Below are positions 1 to 6,625 of a stretch of 13,481 bases of DNA, in pieces. Numbering within the stretch: position 1 is the first letter of the stretch; each line of letters opens with the position of its first letter. Origin of the DNA: Holophagales bacterium UBA2201 (lineage in GTDB: Bacteria > Acidobacteriota > Thermoanaerobaculia > UBA2201); the NCBI GenBank assembly GCA_002327305.1, contig DCUZ01000032.1:29605-43085 (forward strand), in the 5' to 3' direction. A program made the position numbers and the translations under genes. The notes under the pieces were generated by a model. It had not been told where the DNA came from, made no database searches, and saw nothing but the letters and a program-made list of their open reading frames with translations.

Positions 1-138
1 ACAGTACAGGACGGCCGCTCAGGATGCCGCCCCTCAACCATGAACTCCCCCACCAAGCCCATGAAGGTGGACGCCACCTTCAAGAAGGCCCAGAAGCACC
101 GGCCGGGCGGGGGCGAAACCAAGGACCTGGCGCCGTAG
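1..138 (+). CDS. 3' end of an unidentified gene, or a 32-residue small protein
   Basis: A reading frame open from the left edge ends at a TAG at 136-138. From the ATG at 40 it would encode 32 residues, basic and Lys-rich (KPMKVDATFKKAQKHR), ending in ETKDLAP. Nearly every codon from 40 onward ends in G or C, as in the real genes here, so I take it as coding. The 13 codons before it are less biased, so either this is a small gene starting at 40 or the C-terminus of a gene cut by the window edge. A weak AGGA lies about 15 bases before the ATG. The stop codon lies inside the first REP-like repeat (GCG CCG TAG GGG CG). I recognise no family. Confidence 0.4.
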   Translation, partial: TVQDGRSGCRPSTMNSPTKPMKVDATFKKAQKHRPGGGETKDLAP

Positions 139-235
139 GGGCGACCCGGTTCGTCGCCCGACCCCATCATCGCCGTAGGGGCGACCCGGTGGGTCGCCCG
201 ACCCAACCAAGGGCGACCCACCGGCTCGCCCCTAC
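131..235. repeat. Cluster of three REP-like palindromes (two direct, one inverted)
   Basis: Copies A (131-164) and B (171-204) are direct repeats 40 bases apart, differing at two positions. Copy C (211-235) is the reverse complement of B's core (175-199) with one mismatch in 25 bases and an 11-base loop between them. B also folds alone: GGGCGACCC (179-187), loop GGT, GGGTCGCCC (191-199). The core begins GTAGGGGCGA. The cluster sits between a plus-strand gene end and a minus-strand gene end, so it could act as a bidirectional terminator or mRNA-stabilising hairpin. There is no U-tract, so intrinsic termination is not assured. Related copies lie at 5350-5379 and 11848-11872. Confidence 0.85.
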
Positions 236-1428
236 AAGAACAATCCCGCCACGGCCGCGGTGGTGCAGTTGGCGAGGAAGGCGGCGGCGAGGGCCTTGAG
301 GGCCAGGCGGGTGACCACCGGTTTCTGCTCCGGCACCAGGCCGCCGAGGCCGCCGATCATGATGGCGACGGAGCCGAAGTGGGTGAACCCGCAGAGGGCG
401 TAGGTGGCGATGGCGGCGGAACGGGGGGAGAGGGCGCCGGAGGCGAGGAGCTCCTTGAACCGCAGGTAGGAGAGAAACTCCGTGAAGACCACCTTGATCC
501 CCAGGAGGTTCCCCACCGTCAGGGCCTCGGACGGGGGGATGCCGATGAGGAGGGCGAACGGGGCCAGGGCGTATCCCATCAGCCGCTCCAGGGTCAGCCC
601 GGAGATCCCGACCAGGTCGTTGAGGAGGTAGATGATCGAGATGAAGGCGATGAGCATGGCGCCGATCTCCAGGGCGAGCTTCAACCCCGCCGAGGCCCCG
701 TTGGCCACGGCCTCGATGGGGTTCCTCCCCGGCCGCTCGATGCGCACGGCGTCCAGCGGCTCGGCCTCGCCGCCCGTGGTATCGGGCATCATCAGCCGGG
801 CCATCATGATCGCCGCGGGGGCCGAGAGGAGGGAGGCGGTCATCAGGTGGCCGGCGGAGGCGCCGAAGGAGACATAGGCCGCCATGACGCTCCCCGCAAT
901 GGTGGCCATGAAGGCCGTCATGAGGGTGAAGAGGCGGGCCTCGTTCATCTTTTTGATATAGGCGGCCGCGCCCGTCACCGCCTCGATCCCCAAAAAGATC
1001 TGAAGGGAGACCAGAAAGGCCTCGACGCCGGTGATGTCGAGCGTCTTGTAAAAGACCCACGCGAACCCCCGCACGACCGCCTGGATGACCCCCAGCCACA
1101 GCAGGAGCCCCATGAGGGCGGCGACGAAGATGATGAGGGGGAGGACCGAAAAGGCCATGACGGCGCCGATCTCCTGCGACTCGGCCAGCGTCCCGAACAT
1201 GAACTTCGCCCCATGGTTGGAGTAGCCGAGCAGTTTCAGAAAGGCGCGGTTCGCCCCCTCGAACAGGACCGTCCCGACGGGGGTCTTGAGCATCAGAAGG
1301 GCCAGGGCGAACTGGAGCCCCAGCGCCGCCCCCACCGTGCGCCACGGGATGCGCCGCCGGTCCCGCGAAAGCAAAACACCGATGCCGATGAACACCGCAA
1401 TGCCGCACAGGGCCGCGAGCCGGGTCAT
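232..1428 (-). CDS. CNT/NupC-family nucleoside transporter
   Basis: A 398-residue inner-membrane protein with the usual length and helix pattern of concentrative nucleoside transporters, which import nucleosides with H+ or Na+. Recognisable family segments are GNLLGIKVVFTEFLSYL (about 306-322, matching the GxK...NEFVAY motif, Glu317 kept), YALCGFTHFGSVAI (343-356, matching CGFANFGS) and ATIAGSVMAAY (175-185). Two binding-site positions differ from typical members: the hairpin-1 GQTEAPL segment reads GIEAVTG (147-153), and the helix-8 Asn of CGFANFGS is His350. The true substrate is therefore uncertain. The ATG at 1428 is preceded by a purine-rich GGAGGGGAGG. The stop TAG is part of REP copy C. 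The gene lies downstream of the four-helix membrane protein on the same strand, across a 148-base repeat-filled gap. Confidence 0.9.
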   Translation of the reverse strand: MTRLAALCGIAVFIGIGVLLSRDRRRIPWRTVGAALGLQFALALLMLKTPVGTVLFEGANRAFLKLLGYSNHGAKFMFGTLAESQEIGAVMAFSVLPLIIFVAALMGLLLWLGVIQAVVRGFAWVFYKTLDITGVEAFLVSLQIFLGIEAVTGAAAYIKKMNEARLFTLMTAFMATIAGSVMAAYVSFGASAGHLMTASLLSAPAAIMMARLMMPDTTGGEAEPLDAVRIERPGRNPIEAVANGASAGLKLALEIGAMLIAFISIIYLLNDLVGISGLTLERLMGYALAPFALLIGIPPSEALTVGNLLGIKVVFTEFLSYLRFKELLASGALSPRSAAIATYALCGFTHFGSVAIMIGGLGGLVPEQKPVVTRLALKALAAAFLANCTTAAVAGLFL

Positions 1429-1454
1429 GCCTCCCCTCCGTTGACCACCCCGTG

Positions 1455-1490
1455 TTTCTGATCCGTCTGATCTTTCTGGTCCGTCTGGTC
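1455..1490. repeat. 9-bp tandem repeat, four units
   Basis: Four perfect 9-base units: TTTCTGATC, CGTCTGATC, TTTCTGGTC, CGTCTGGTC. The first three bases alternate TTT/CGT and the sixth to seventh positions change AT to GT halfway, so the array also reads as two 18-base units. On the minus strand it would translate as alternating DQTDQK, but no gene is supported there. It lies in the gap between the two minus-strand membrane-protein genes. Confidence 0.9.
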
Positions 1491-1494
1491 TACT

Positions 1495-1522
1495 CCGAAC
1501 GCCGAACCCCGAACGCCGAACT
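1495..1522. repeat. 7-bp tandem repeat CCGAACN, four units
   Basis: Four contiguous heptamers: CCGAACG, CCGAACC, CCGAACG, CCGAACT. Only the last base varies. The array starts four bases after the 9-bp array. Its period and GAAC core resemble the AACTCGA heptamers of the efflux operon, so it may be a diverged relative, but that link is inference. Confidence 0.85.
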
Positions 1523-1546
1523 TGGGCGGGTGGTGGAGCTGACCGG

Positions 1547-1572
1547 CCTTCCCGCCTTCCCGCCTTCCCGCC
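1547..1572. repeat. 8-bp tandem repeat CCTTCCCG, 3.25 units
   Basis: CCTTCCCG occurs three times without interruption, followed by CC. The array ends four bases before the stop codon of the minus-strand membrane protein gene. It is the third distinct short tandem repeat within about 120 bases. Confidence 0.85.
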
Positions 1573-1576
1573 TGTT

Positions 1577-2035
1577 TCAATGGATCGTCCGTTTGTCCCC
1601 GGATGATTCCCGGCGGAAATCCAGGACCGCTCCGGTGCCCGGCCTGGAACGCAGGGGCAGGACCAGGGGCGGCAGGACCATAAGGCCGGCGATCAGCAGG
1701 CCGTAGGAGAACGGGTTGCGCGGCATGGCCGCGACCGCCCACCCGCCGAGATGGATCGTAAATAGGGCCGTGACCAGGGCCAGCATCCAAAAGCCGCGCC
1801 ACTGGCGGGCCAGCCCGTAGGCGGCCCACAGGACCAGGACGCCGGCCAGGAGGACGGCCGTGCCCGCGGCGACGAACATGAACAGGAAGGCGCTCCGGTA
1901 CTCCCCGGGCACGCCCTCCGGCACGCCCCGCATCACCCCCGGCGCGGAGGCCAGGTGGATGATGCCCAGCAGGGCGATGACGCCGCCCACGATCCAGAGC
2001 CAGGTCAGGTAAAGGCCCCCGGGTTTGTTCCCCAT
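1577..2035 (-). CDS. Four-helix integral membrane protein of unknown function
   Basis: 152 residues with four hydrophobic segments at about 10-30, 48-75, 80-103 and 109-128, and a short hydrophilic tail rich in Arg, Ser and Asp. No catalytic or metal-binding motif is visible and I do not recognise a family. The ATG at 2035 is preceded by AGGAG nine bases upstream, which supports this start. It is transcribed toward the nucleoside transporter gene but separated from it by a 148-base repeat-filled gap, so shared function is not implied. A possible -10 (TAGAAT on the minus strand, 2083-2078) lies about 45 bases upstream, without a good -35. Confidence 0.75.
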   Translation of the reverse strand: MGNKPGGLYLTWLWIVGGVIALLGIIHLASAPGVMRGVPEGVPGEYRSAFLFMFVAAGTAVLLAGVLVLWAAYGLARQWRGFWMLALVTALFTIHLGGWAVAAMPRNPFSYGLLIAGLMVLPPLVLPLRSRPGTGAVLDFRRESSGDKRTIH

Positions 2036-2241
2036 GCGCGAATGCTCCTTGGTCGGTAATTTCGATGGTCAATGGATATTCTACCCGAATGCGGAATCGC
2101 GCGGGCGGCGCTTTCGTGCAGCCGCCCTTCCGTGAAGGCGAGGCACGGCCCGCGGGGCCGTGGCAACAAGATCGCAGCAAGACCGGAGAGAAAAATGCCT
2201 TCCCCCGCATGAAAGATGGCCGAAGGACCCTCATGGCCCGG

Positions 2242-2270
2242 TTGCGGCCGCGCTGTATTCGGCTTACAAT
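2242..2270 (+). promoter_or_regulatory. Candidate sigma70-type promoter for the radical SAM gene
   Basis: TTGCGG (2242-2247), a 17-base spacer, then TACAAT (2265-2270). The predicted transcription start, about 2277, is only two bases before the ATG at 2279. No Shine-Dalgarno sequence precedes that ATG, so the message would be essentially leaderless. The rest of the 2036-2278 gap shows no gene. Confidence 0.45.
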
Positions 2271-2278
2271 GGGCCGCC

Positions 2279-3298
2279 ATGAAACGCTTCCACATCCAGT
2301 GGCACCTCCTCGACCGGTGCAACCTGCGGTGCCGCCACTGCTATCAGGAGGACCATGCCCGCGGGGGCGAAATGGACCTGGAGGGACTGAAGGGGGTGGC
2401 GGAGAACCTCCTGGAGGCGATGGCCGCCTGGGACAGCACCCTCGACATCGCCCTCACCGGCGGCGAGCCGCTCGTGAAGGAGGAGTTTTTCGACCTCCTC
2501 GACCACCTCAACCGCGCCCGCCGCGTGGGGCGCCTCTCCATCATCACCAACGGGACCCTCCTGGCCCCGAACCTGGACCGGCTGAGCAAGTTCCGCAAAA
2601 TGAAGGAGTTCCGCGTCTCGCTCGACGGCGTCACGGAGGCAACCAACGACGCCATCCGCGGGAAGGGAACCTTCAAGACCGTGATGAAAAACCTGGAGGC
2701 GGTCAAGCCATCGGGCATCCCCGTGGCCCTGATGTTCACCGTGATGCGGAGCAATCTGGCTGAAGCGGCCCTCCTGCCGGCCTTCGCCCGGGAGATCGGG
2801 GCGGCGTCTGTCATCCTGGAGCGGTTCGTCCCGCTGGGGACCGGCCTGCAATTGCGCGAAGAGGTCCTCGACGGCCGCCATTTCCAGGCCCTCTGGGGGG
2901 TCCTGCTCGAGCAACTGGGACTGGAGGCCGAGCCCCGGGACCTGATCCGCTACCGGGGGATCAAGGTGACCACCGGGGGGCCAAAAGCCAGGATCTACGG
3001 CTCCGATTGCATCGTGGGAAGCGATGGGATGGCGCTGATGCCCGACGGGACCGTCTACCCGTGCCGGCGCCTCCCCCTCCCCGTCGGCAACTTGAGGAAA
3101 CAGCGCCTCGTCGCCCTCTGGGGCTCCTCCGACCTCCTGCGCTCTCTTCGCGACCGCGGCCGGCTGGGAGGCCGATGCGGCGCGTGCGCCGTGGAAGGGT
3201 GCATCGGATGCCGCGCCATGGCCCATGCCCTCACCGGCGACCCTCTGGCCGAGGACCCCCACTGCTGGCTGGAGGATTGGCAGAGGGCGAGACACTGA
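2279..3298 (+). CDS. Radical SAM/SPASM-domain enzyme
   Basis: 339 residues. The radical SAM cluster motif is C14-x3-C18-x2-C21 (DRCNLRCRHCYQ), followed by GGEP at 61-64, which contacts the SAM amino group in this family. The C-terminal part carries a full SPASM cysteine set: C244, then G257-x4-C262, then C300-x2-C303-x4-C308-x2-C311, and C329. This would hold two auxiliary Fe-S clusters. SPASM enzymes commonly modify peptides (ribosomal peptide maturases), sulfatases or small cofactors; the substrate here is unknown. No convincing precursor peptide gene lies in the flanking gaps. I chose the ATG at 2279 because family members begin just before the CxxxCxxC region; the frame stays open upstream to an ATG at 2216, but those 21 residues look non-native. 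The flanking intergenic regions make it look monocistronic. Confidence 0.88.
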   Translation: MKRFHIQWHLLDRCNLRCRHCYQEDHARGGEMDLEGLKGVAENLLEAMAAWDSTLDIALTGGEPLVKEEFFDLLDHLNRARRVGRLSIITNGTLLAPNLDRLSKFRKMKEFRVSLDGVTEATNDAIRGKGTFKTVMKNLEAVKPSGIPVALMFTVMRSNLAEAALLPAFAREIGAASVILERFVPLGTGLQLREEVLDGRHFQALWGVLLEQLGLEAEPRDLIRYRGIKVTTGGPKARIYGSDCIVGSDGMALMPDGTVYPCRRLPLPVGNLRKQRLVALWGSSDLLRSLRDRGRLGGRCGACAVEGCIGCRAMAHALTGDPLAEDPHCWLEDWQRARH

Positions 3299-3507
3299 CC
3301 CCCGCCCGCCCAGCAGCCGCAGCCCGGCCCCACCCCTGAAAAAGATTGATCCGGCCCGACGGCGCATCCTCTTCAACGGGCGGTTGGGCGTCCACGCATC
3401 CATGCGTTTGAGGATAAATGGATTCGAGTTCGTCTATTTTTTTACCGCCACCGCTCGCAAAATATTGCCTTATTTTTATATCACGGCCTTATGCAGGAGG
3501 GGGGTAG

Positions 3508-3536
3508 TTGCAATTAGTCGCGCCCTATGCAATAAT
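3508..3536 (+). promoter_or_regulatory. Candidate promoter for the AAA ATPase gene, in an AT-rich island
   Basis: TTGCAA (3508-3513), a 17-base spacer and AATAAT (3531-3536). The predicted start point, about 3543, coincides with the second of two in-frame ATGs (3537 and 3543), and no Shine-Dalgarno sequence is placed for either. The segment from about 3410 to 3545 is markedly AT-richer than the surroundings (TATTTTTTTACC, AAAATATTG, TATTTTTATATC). A perfect 6-bp inverted repeat, ACGCAT-CC-ATGCGT, lies at 3394-3407 and could bind a regulator. No gene is seen in the 3299-3536 gap. Confidence 0.4.
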
Positions 3537-4691
3537 ATGTCCATGTTCTACAGAACCCTGTGGATACGCCGCATCGAGGACGCTTGGAAACGCAAACCCC
3601 TGATCTGGCTGACCGGGGCCCGGGGGACCGGGAAATCCTCACTCCTGCAATCCCTTCCCGACTGCACCTATTACGATTGCAACCTTGCGGAAGTGGGCGA
3701 ATGGATCAAAGATCCCCAGGGGTTCTTCAAGGGGCAGACGGCCCCGCGCATCGCGTTGGACAACCTCGAAGGGCTTCCCGAGGCCGACGAGGCGCTGAGG
3801 GAGGCCTTCACCGCCGCTCCCGACCTGAAAATAATCGTCGCCGGCTCCCCGGGGATGAATCTCTCGGCGAGGCACCAGGGCATCCTGCCCAAGCACCGGG
3901 AAACCATCACGCTCACCCCCATGACCGCGCAGGATCTCGAGGACTTCAAGCAGGAGGAGCTGAAACACCGGCTCCAGCAGGGGGGGCTCCCCGCCTTTTT
4001 CCAGGCCCCCTCCCTGGAACCCGTGGACCTGGACGCCTGGGTGGAGGCCTTCCTGGAGGAGGACATCGGGGGATTCCTGCGGGTCAAGCAGTTCTCCCTG
4101 GACCGCTTCCTCCGCCTGGTATGGATGCGCAGCGGCGTCACCTTCGAGGCCACGGCCTACAGCGCCCATTGCGAGGTGAGCCGCCCGGCCATCGCCAAGT
4201 ACCTGACCCTTCTGGAGTCGGCCCACGCCGTGATGGTCCTGCGCCCCTTCACCACCCGGCGCCCCACGGAGATCCTGGCCGCCCCCCGGGTCTATTGCTT
4301 CGACACCGGCCTGACCTGCCGGATCAAGGGGTGGAAGTACCTGCGGCAGGACGACCTGGCCCGCCTGTGGGAACACTATGTATTCAACGAACTGCAGGCC
4401 CACTTCCAGGCGCGGCACATCCACTACTGGCGCGACAAGCGGAACCACGCGGTGGATTTCGTCCTCGCCCTCCGCGACGCCGCCCCCGCCGCCGTGCAGT
4501 GCATGTGGATTTCCGACGAGTTCGACCCCGGGGGCCTGCGGTCGTTCAGGGTGCAGTACCGCCATGGGGAGAACTTCGTGGTGTGCCACGACGTCCTGAT
4601 GCCCTACCGGAAGCTCTACGGCAACCTCAAGGTCACCTTCCTCCCCCTTTCCGACCTGATCACCGCCCTCAAGGGGCTGGCCCCCGCCTGA
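3537..4691 (+). CDS. AAA-type ATPase with DUF4143-like C-terminal domain
   Basis: About 384 residues, the usual size for this family of stand-alone P-loop ATPases, whose cellular role is mostly unknown. Counting from the ATG at 3543: Walker A GARGTGKS at 25-32; Walker B region RIALDNLEG around 69-77; sensor-like IIVAGSPG at 97-104; GGLPAFF at 147-153; a winged-helix-like segment EVSRPAIAKYLTLLESA at 211-227; VYCFDTGL at 250-257; LWEHYVFNEL at 275-284; and HYWRDKRNHAVDFV at 294-307. Family members normally have Asp-Glu in Walker B and a nuclease-like ExK after VDFV. Here Walker B is Asp-Asn and the ExK region reads AVQCMW, so both sites look degenerate. The start is either 3537 or 3543; the latter is where the predicted transcript begins. 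Confidence 0.85.
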   Translation: MSMFYRTLWIRRIEDAWKRKPLIWLTGARGTGKSSLLQSLPDCTYYDCNLAEVGEWIKDPQGFFKGQTAPRIALDNLEGLPEADEALREAFTAAPDLKIIVAGSPGMNLSARHQGILPKHRETITLTPMTAQDLEDFKQEELKHRLQQGGLPAFFQAPSLEPVDLDAWVEAFLEEDIGGFLRVKQFSLDRFLRLVWMRSGVTFEATAYSAHCEVSRPAIAKYLTLLESAHAVMVLRPFTTRRPTEILAAPRVYCFDTGLTCRIKGWKYLRQDDLARLWEHYVFNELQAHFQARHIHYWRDKRNHAVDFVLALRDAAPAAVQCMWISDEFDPGGLRSFRVQYRHGENFVVCHDVLMPYRKLYGNLKVTFLPLSDLITALKGLAPA

Positions 4692-4749
4692 CCGCGGGCG
4701 CTCCCGGTCGCCGCCCCATCATCGCTTTCGGTCCGAGCGTGCCGGCGCC

Positions 4750-5316
4750 GTGAACACGCTCTCCGTCCTCTTCATCGCCCTCGGCCTCTCCATGGACTGC
4801 CTGGCGGTGGCCATCGCCAGCGGCTTCGCCATCCGCCGCCTCCGGATCCGCCACGCCTTCGCCATCGCCTCCGCTTTCGGGGGGTTCCAGGCCGTCATGC
4901 CCGCCCTGGGATGGTTGGGCGGCAGCACCCTGACCGGCGTCATCGCCCCCTTCGACCACTGGGTGGTCTTCGGCCTCCTCGGGTTCATCGGGGTGAAAAT
5001 GATCCACGGAGCGTTCCGCATCAGGGCCCTGGAGGAGACGCGCGACCCGCTCAAGCCCGCCATCCTGCTCACCCTCGCCGTGGCCACCTCCATTGACGCC
5101 CTCGCCGTGGGGCTCTCCCTCTCGCTTCTGGACACCCCCATCCTGGGCCCCGTCCTCTACATCGGAATCGTCGCCTTCGGCCTCTCCTTCGCCGGGGTCT
5201 ACATCGGCAATTACCTCGGCCGGACCTTCGAAAGCAAACTGGAGGCCCTCGGCGGGGCCATCCTCATCGGCATCGGCCTGAGGATCCTGATCCAGCACCT
5301 CTCCGGCGGGGCGTGA
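4750..5316 (+). CDS. mntP: MntP-type manganese efflux pump
   Basis: 188 residues, the typical length of the DUF204/MntP family, which exports Mn2+ across the inner membrane. The internal duplication is clear: SMDCLAVAIASG (14-25) and SIDALAVGLSLS (114-125), each with the conserved membrane Asp (D16, D116), plus FGGFQAVMPALGW (43-55). Six hydrophobic helices can be placed. The start is GTG at 4750, chosen because homologues begin about 13 residues before the first MD motif. No strong ribosome binding site is visible. It lies 58 bases after the ATPase gene on the same strand and may be co-transcribed. The short gap leaves no room for a yybP-ykoY manganese riboswitch, and I see none. Confidence 0.9.
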   Translation: MNTLSVLFIALGLSMDCLAVAIASGFAIRRLRIRHAFAIASAFGGFQAVMPALGWLGGSTLTGVIAPFDHWVVFGLLGFIGVKMIHGAFRIRALEETRDPLKPAILLTLAVATSIDALAVGLSLSLLDTPILGPVLYIGIVAFGLSFAGVYIGNYLGRTFESKLEALGGAILIGIGLRILIQHLSGGA

Positions 5317-5349
5317 CCGCGCGGCCGCAGGCCTCAGCGCCCGGAAACG

Positions 5350-5379
5350 GCAGGGGCGGACCCGTGGGCCCGCCCCTGG
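5350..5379. terminator. Hairpin between convergent genes; diverged copy of the REP-like repeat
   Basis: CAGGGGCGG (5351-5359) and CCGCCCCTG (5370-5378) are perfect complements, and ACCC-GT-GGGC in the middle adds three more pairs. It lies between mntP (plus, ends 5316) and the porin gene (minus, ends 5407), where a bidirectional terminator is expected. The core (AGGGGCG...ACCCG-TGGG...CGCCCCT) resembles the repeats at 131-235 and 11848-11872. No T-run follows, so simple intrinsic termination is unproven. Confidence 0.55.
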
Positions 5380-5406
5380 TGGAACCTCGGCGGATCGGAT
5401 CGCCGG

Positions 5407-6615
5407 TCAGAACGCCGCGCTCACCCCGATGCTGGCCTTGACGCGGTCGCCCTCGAAATCGTTCTCCACCTCGGCCAGGAAGCGGATGTTGCGGGCCAAA
5501 AGGTAGTTGAGGGTGACGGAGGCGTTCTCCGCGGCGGCGGCCGGGTCGTCGGAATCGATGTTGTTGTAGAGCAGGGAGACGGCCCACCGCCCCTCGGGGC
5601 CCTTCGGCAGCCACACCAGTTCGGCGAAGCCGCCCTGGGTGTCCATCTCGGCGACTTCGGCCCCTCCATCAAGGAATTCGACGATCCCGTGGTCGTCGTT
5701 CCGCTGCAGATACTGGAGATTGAGCTGAAGGCCCGGGCTGAAGTCGATCATCAGGTCGGGCCCCCAGTAGGTGGCCTTGTTGGTAACCGAATCTTCGTAG
5801 CCCGGCATGCTGTACAGTGTTTTTTTCTCCTTCCCCTGATAGCCGAACAGGCCCACCCTGACCGGTCCGAACTGCCGGGCCAGGCGGGCGCTGAAACTTT
5901 TGTCCTCATCCCGGTCGAAGTTGTGATCGTCGCCGACCGCTCCCTTGAGGCCTGCGCCGTTGTAGATGCCCAGGACCATGTCGATGTCCCCGGGAAGGGC
6001 GGAGGCGGCTATGACGCCGCGGTCGTACGCCAGGTTGATCCCCGAATAGCCGGGAGCCACTTTATACATCAGATAGTCATTCCGTTCGAGTTTCAGTTCC
6101 CTCTTGAACAGCGGATCGCAGACCTGGAACTGCCCGAACATCAGGTCGAACGGCAGGCCGAAGGGGTTGTTGAACTGGAGGTAGGCGTCCTCCAGGCCCG
6201 ACTCCCCCCCCCGCTCGATGATGTAGTAAAAATAATAAGAGATCTTGTCGCTGATGGGCGCGCCGGAGAGGACCTTGAACGCCCAGGGGAACTCGAAATC
6301 GTATTCCGCAACGGCGTCCTCCTTGTAGGCGGCGAACCCGTCGAGGCGGACCGCCAGGGGGATTTCCCTCATTAATTGGAGCAGGGGGTCGCCGGTGTCG
6401 CGGGTGGTCCGGGACGGTTCCTGGGCGGGGTCCTCGAGGCGGAACCCGCGGCCTGCGAACTCCTCGCCGAAGGGCTTGAGGCGCGGAGCCGGCGCGTGGC
6501 AGGTGGTGCACGAGTACGAGTACTTGCGGGCGAAGGCCGGGATGGCCCAGGCGGGATCGGCCAGCATCAGGAACGCGAGCAGGCCGAGGCACAGCGCGAT
6601 TGGCGATTTTCTCAT
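5407..6615 (-). CDS. Outer-membrane porin-like barrel with an N-terminal CxxCH haem motif
   Basis: 402 residues. A signal peptide (about 1-24, ending ADPAWA) is followed by FARKYSYSCTTCHAPAPR, with one c-type haem motif CTTCH at 36-40 and a conserved-looking GEEFAGRGFRLEDP. The rest alternates polar and aromatic residues as in beta-strands (YYFYYI, YWGPDLMIDF, LNLQYLQRN, AVSLLYNNI), and the protein ends in Phe (VSAAF), typical of barrel proteins inserted by BamA. The inferred role is an outer-membrane channel carrying one haem, probably periplasmic, to connect to soluble cytochromes. The ATG at 6615 is preceded by AAGGAG that overlaps the stop codon of the pentaheme cytochrome gene ten bases upstream, so the two are co-transcribed. 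Its exact family and electron acceptor are not identifiable from sequence alone. Confidence 0.8.
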   Translation of the reverse strand: MRKSPIALCLGLLAFLMLADPAWAIPAFARKYSYSCTTCHAPAPRLKPFGEEFAGRGFRLEDPAQEPSRTTRDTGDPLLQLMREIPLAVRLDGFAAYKEDAVAEYDFEFPWAFKVLSGAPISDKISYYFYYIIERGGESGLEDAYLQFNNPFGLPFDLMFGQFQVCDPLFKRELKLERNDYLMYKVAPGYSGINLAYDRGVIAASALPGDIDMVLGIYNGAGLKGAVGDDHNFDRDEDKSFSARLARQFGPVRVGLFGYQGKEKKTLYSMPGYEDSVTNKATYWGPDLMIDFSPGLQLNLQYLQRNDDHGIVEFLDGGAEVAEMDTQGGFAELVWLPKGPEGRWAVSLLYNNIDSDDPAAAAENASVTLNYLLARNIRFLAEVENDFEGDRVKASIGVSAAF

Positions 6616-6625
6616 CTTCGTCTCC

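Noticed and set aside
2065..2278. Precursor peptide for the radical SAM enzyme
   Set aside because: The open frame here is the out-of-frame 5' extension of a shadow ORF, with no leader-core organisation or ribosome binding site.
3494..3501. Strong AGGAGG-like ribosome binding site before the ATPase gene
   Set aside because: No ATG, GTG or TTG in the ATPase frame lies at a suitable distance; a TTG at 3508 gives only a short out-of-frame peptide.
4692..4749. Manganese riboswitch (yybP-ykoY) ahead of mntP
   Set aside because: The gap is only 58 bases and lacks the conserved loop sequences of that riboswitch.
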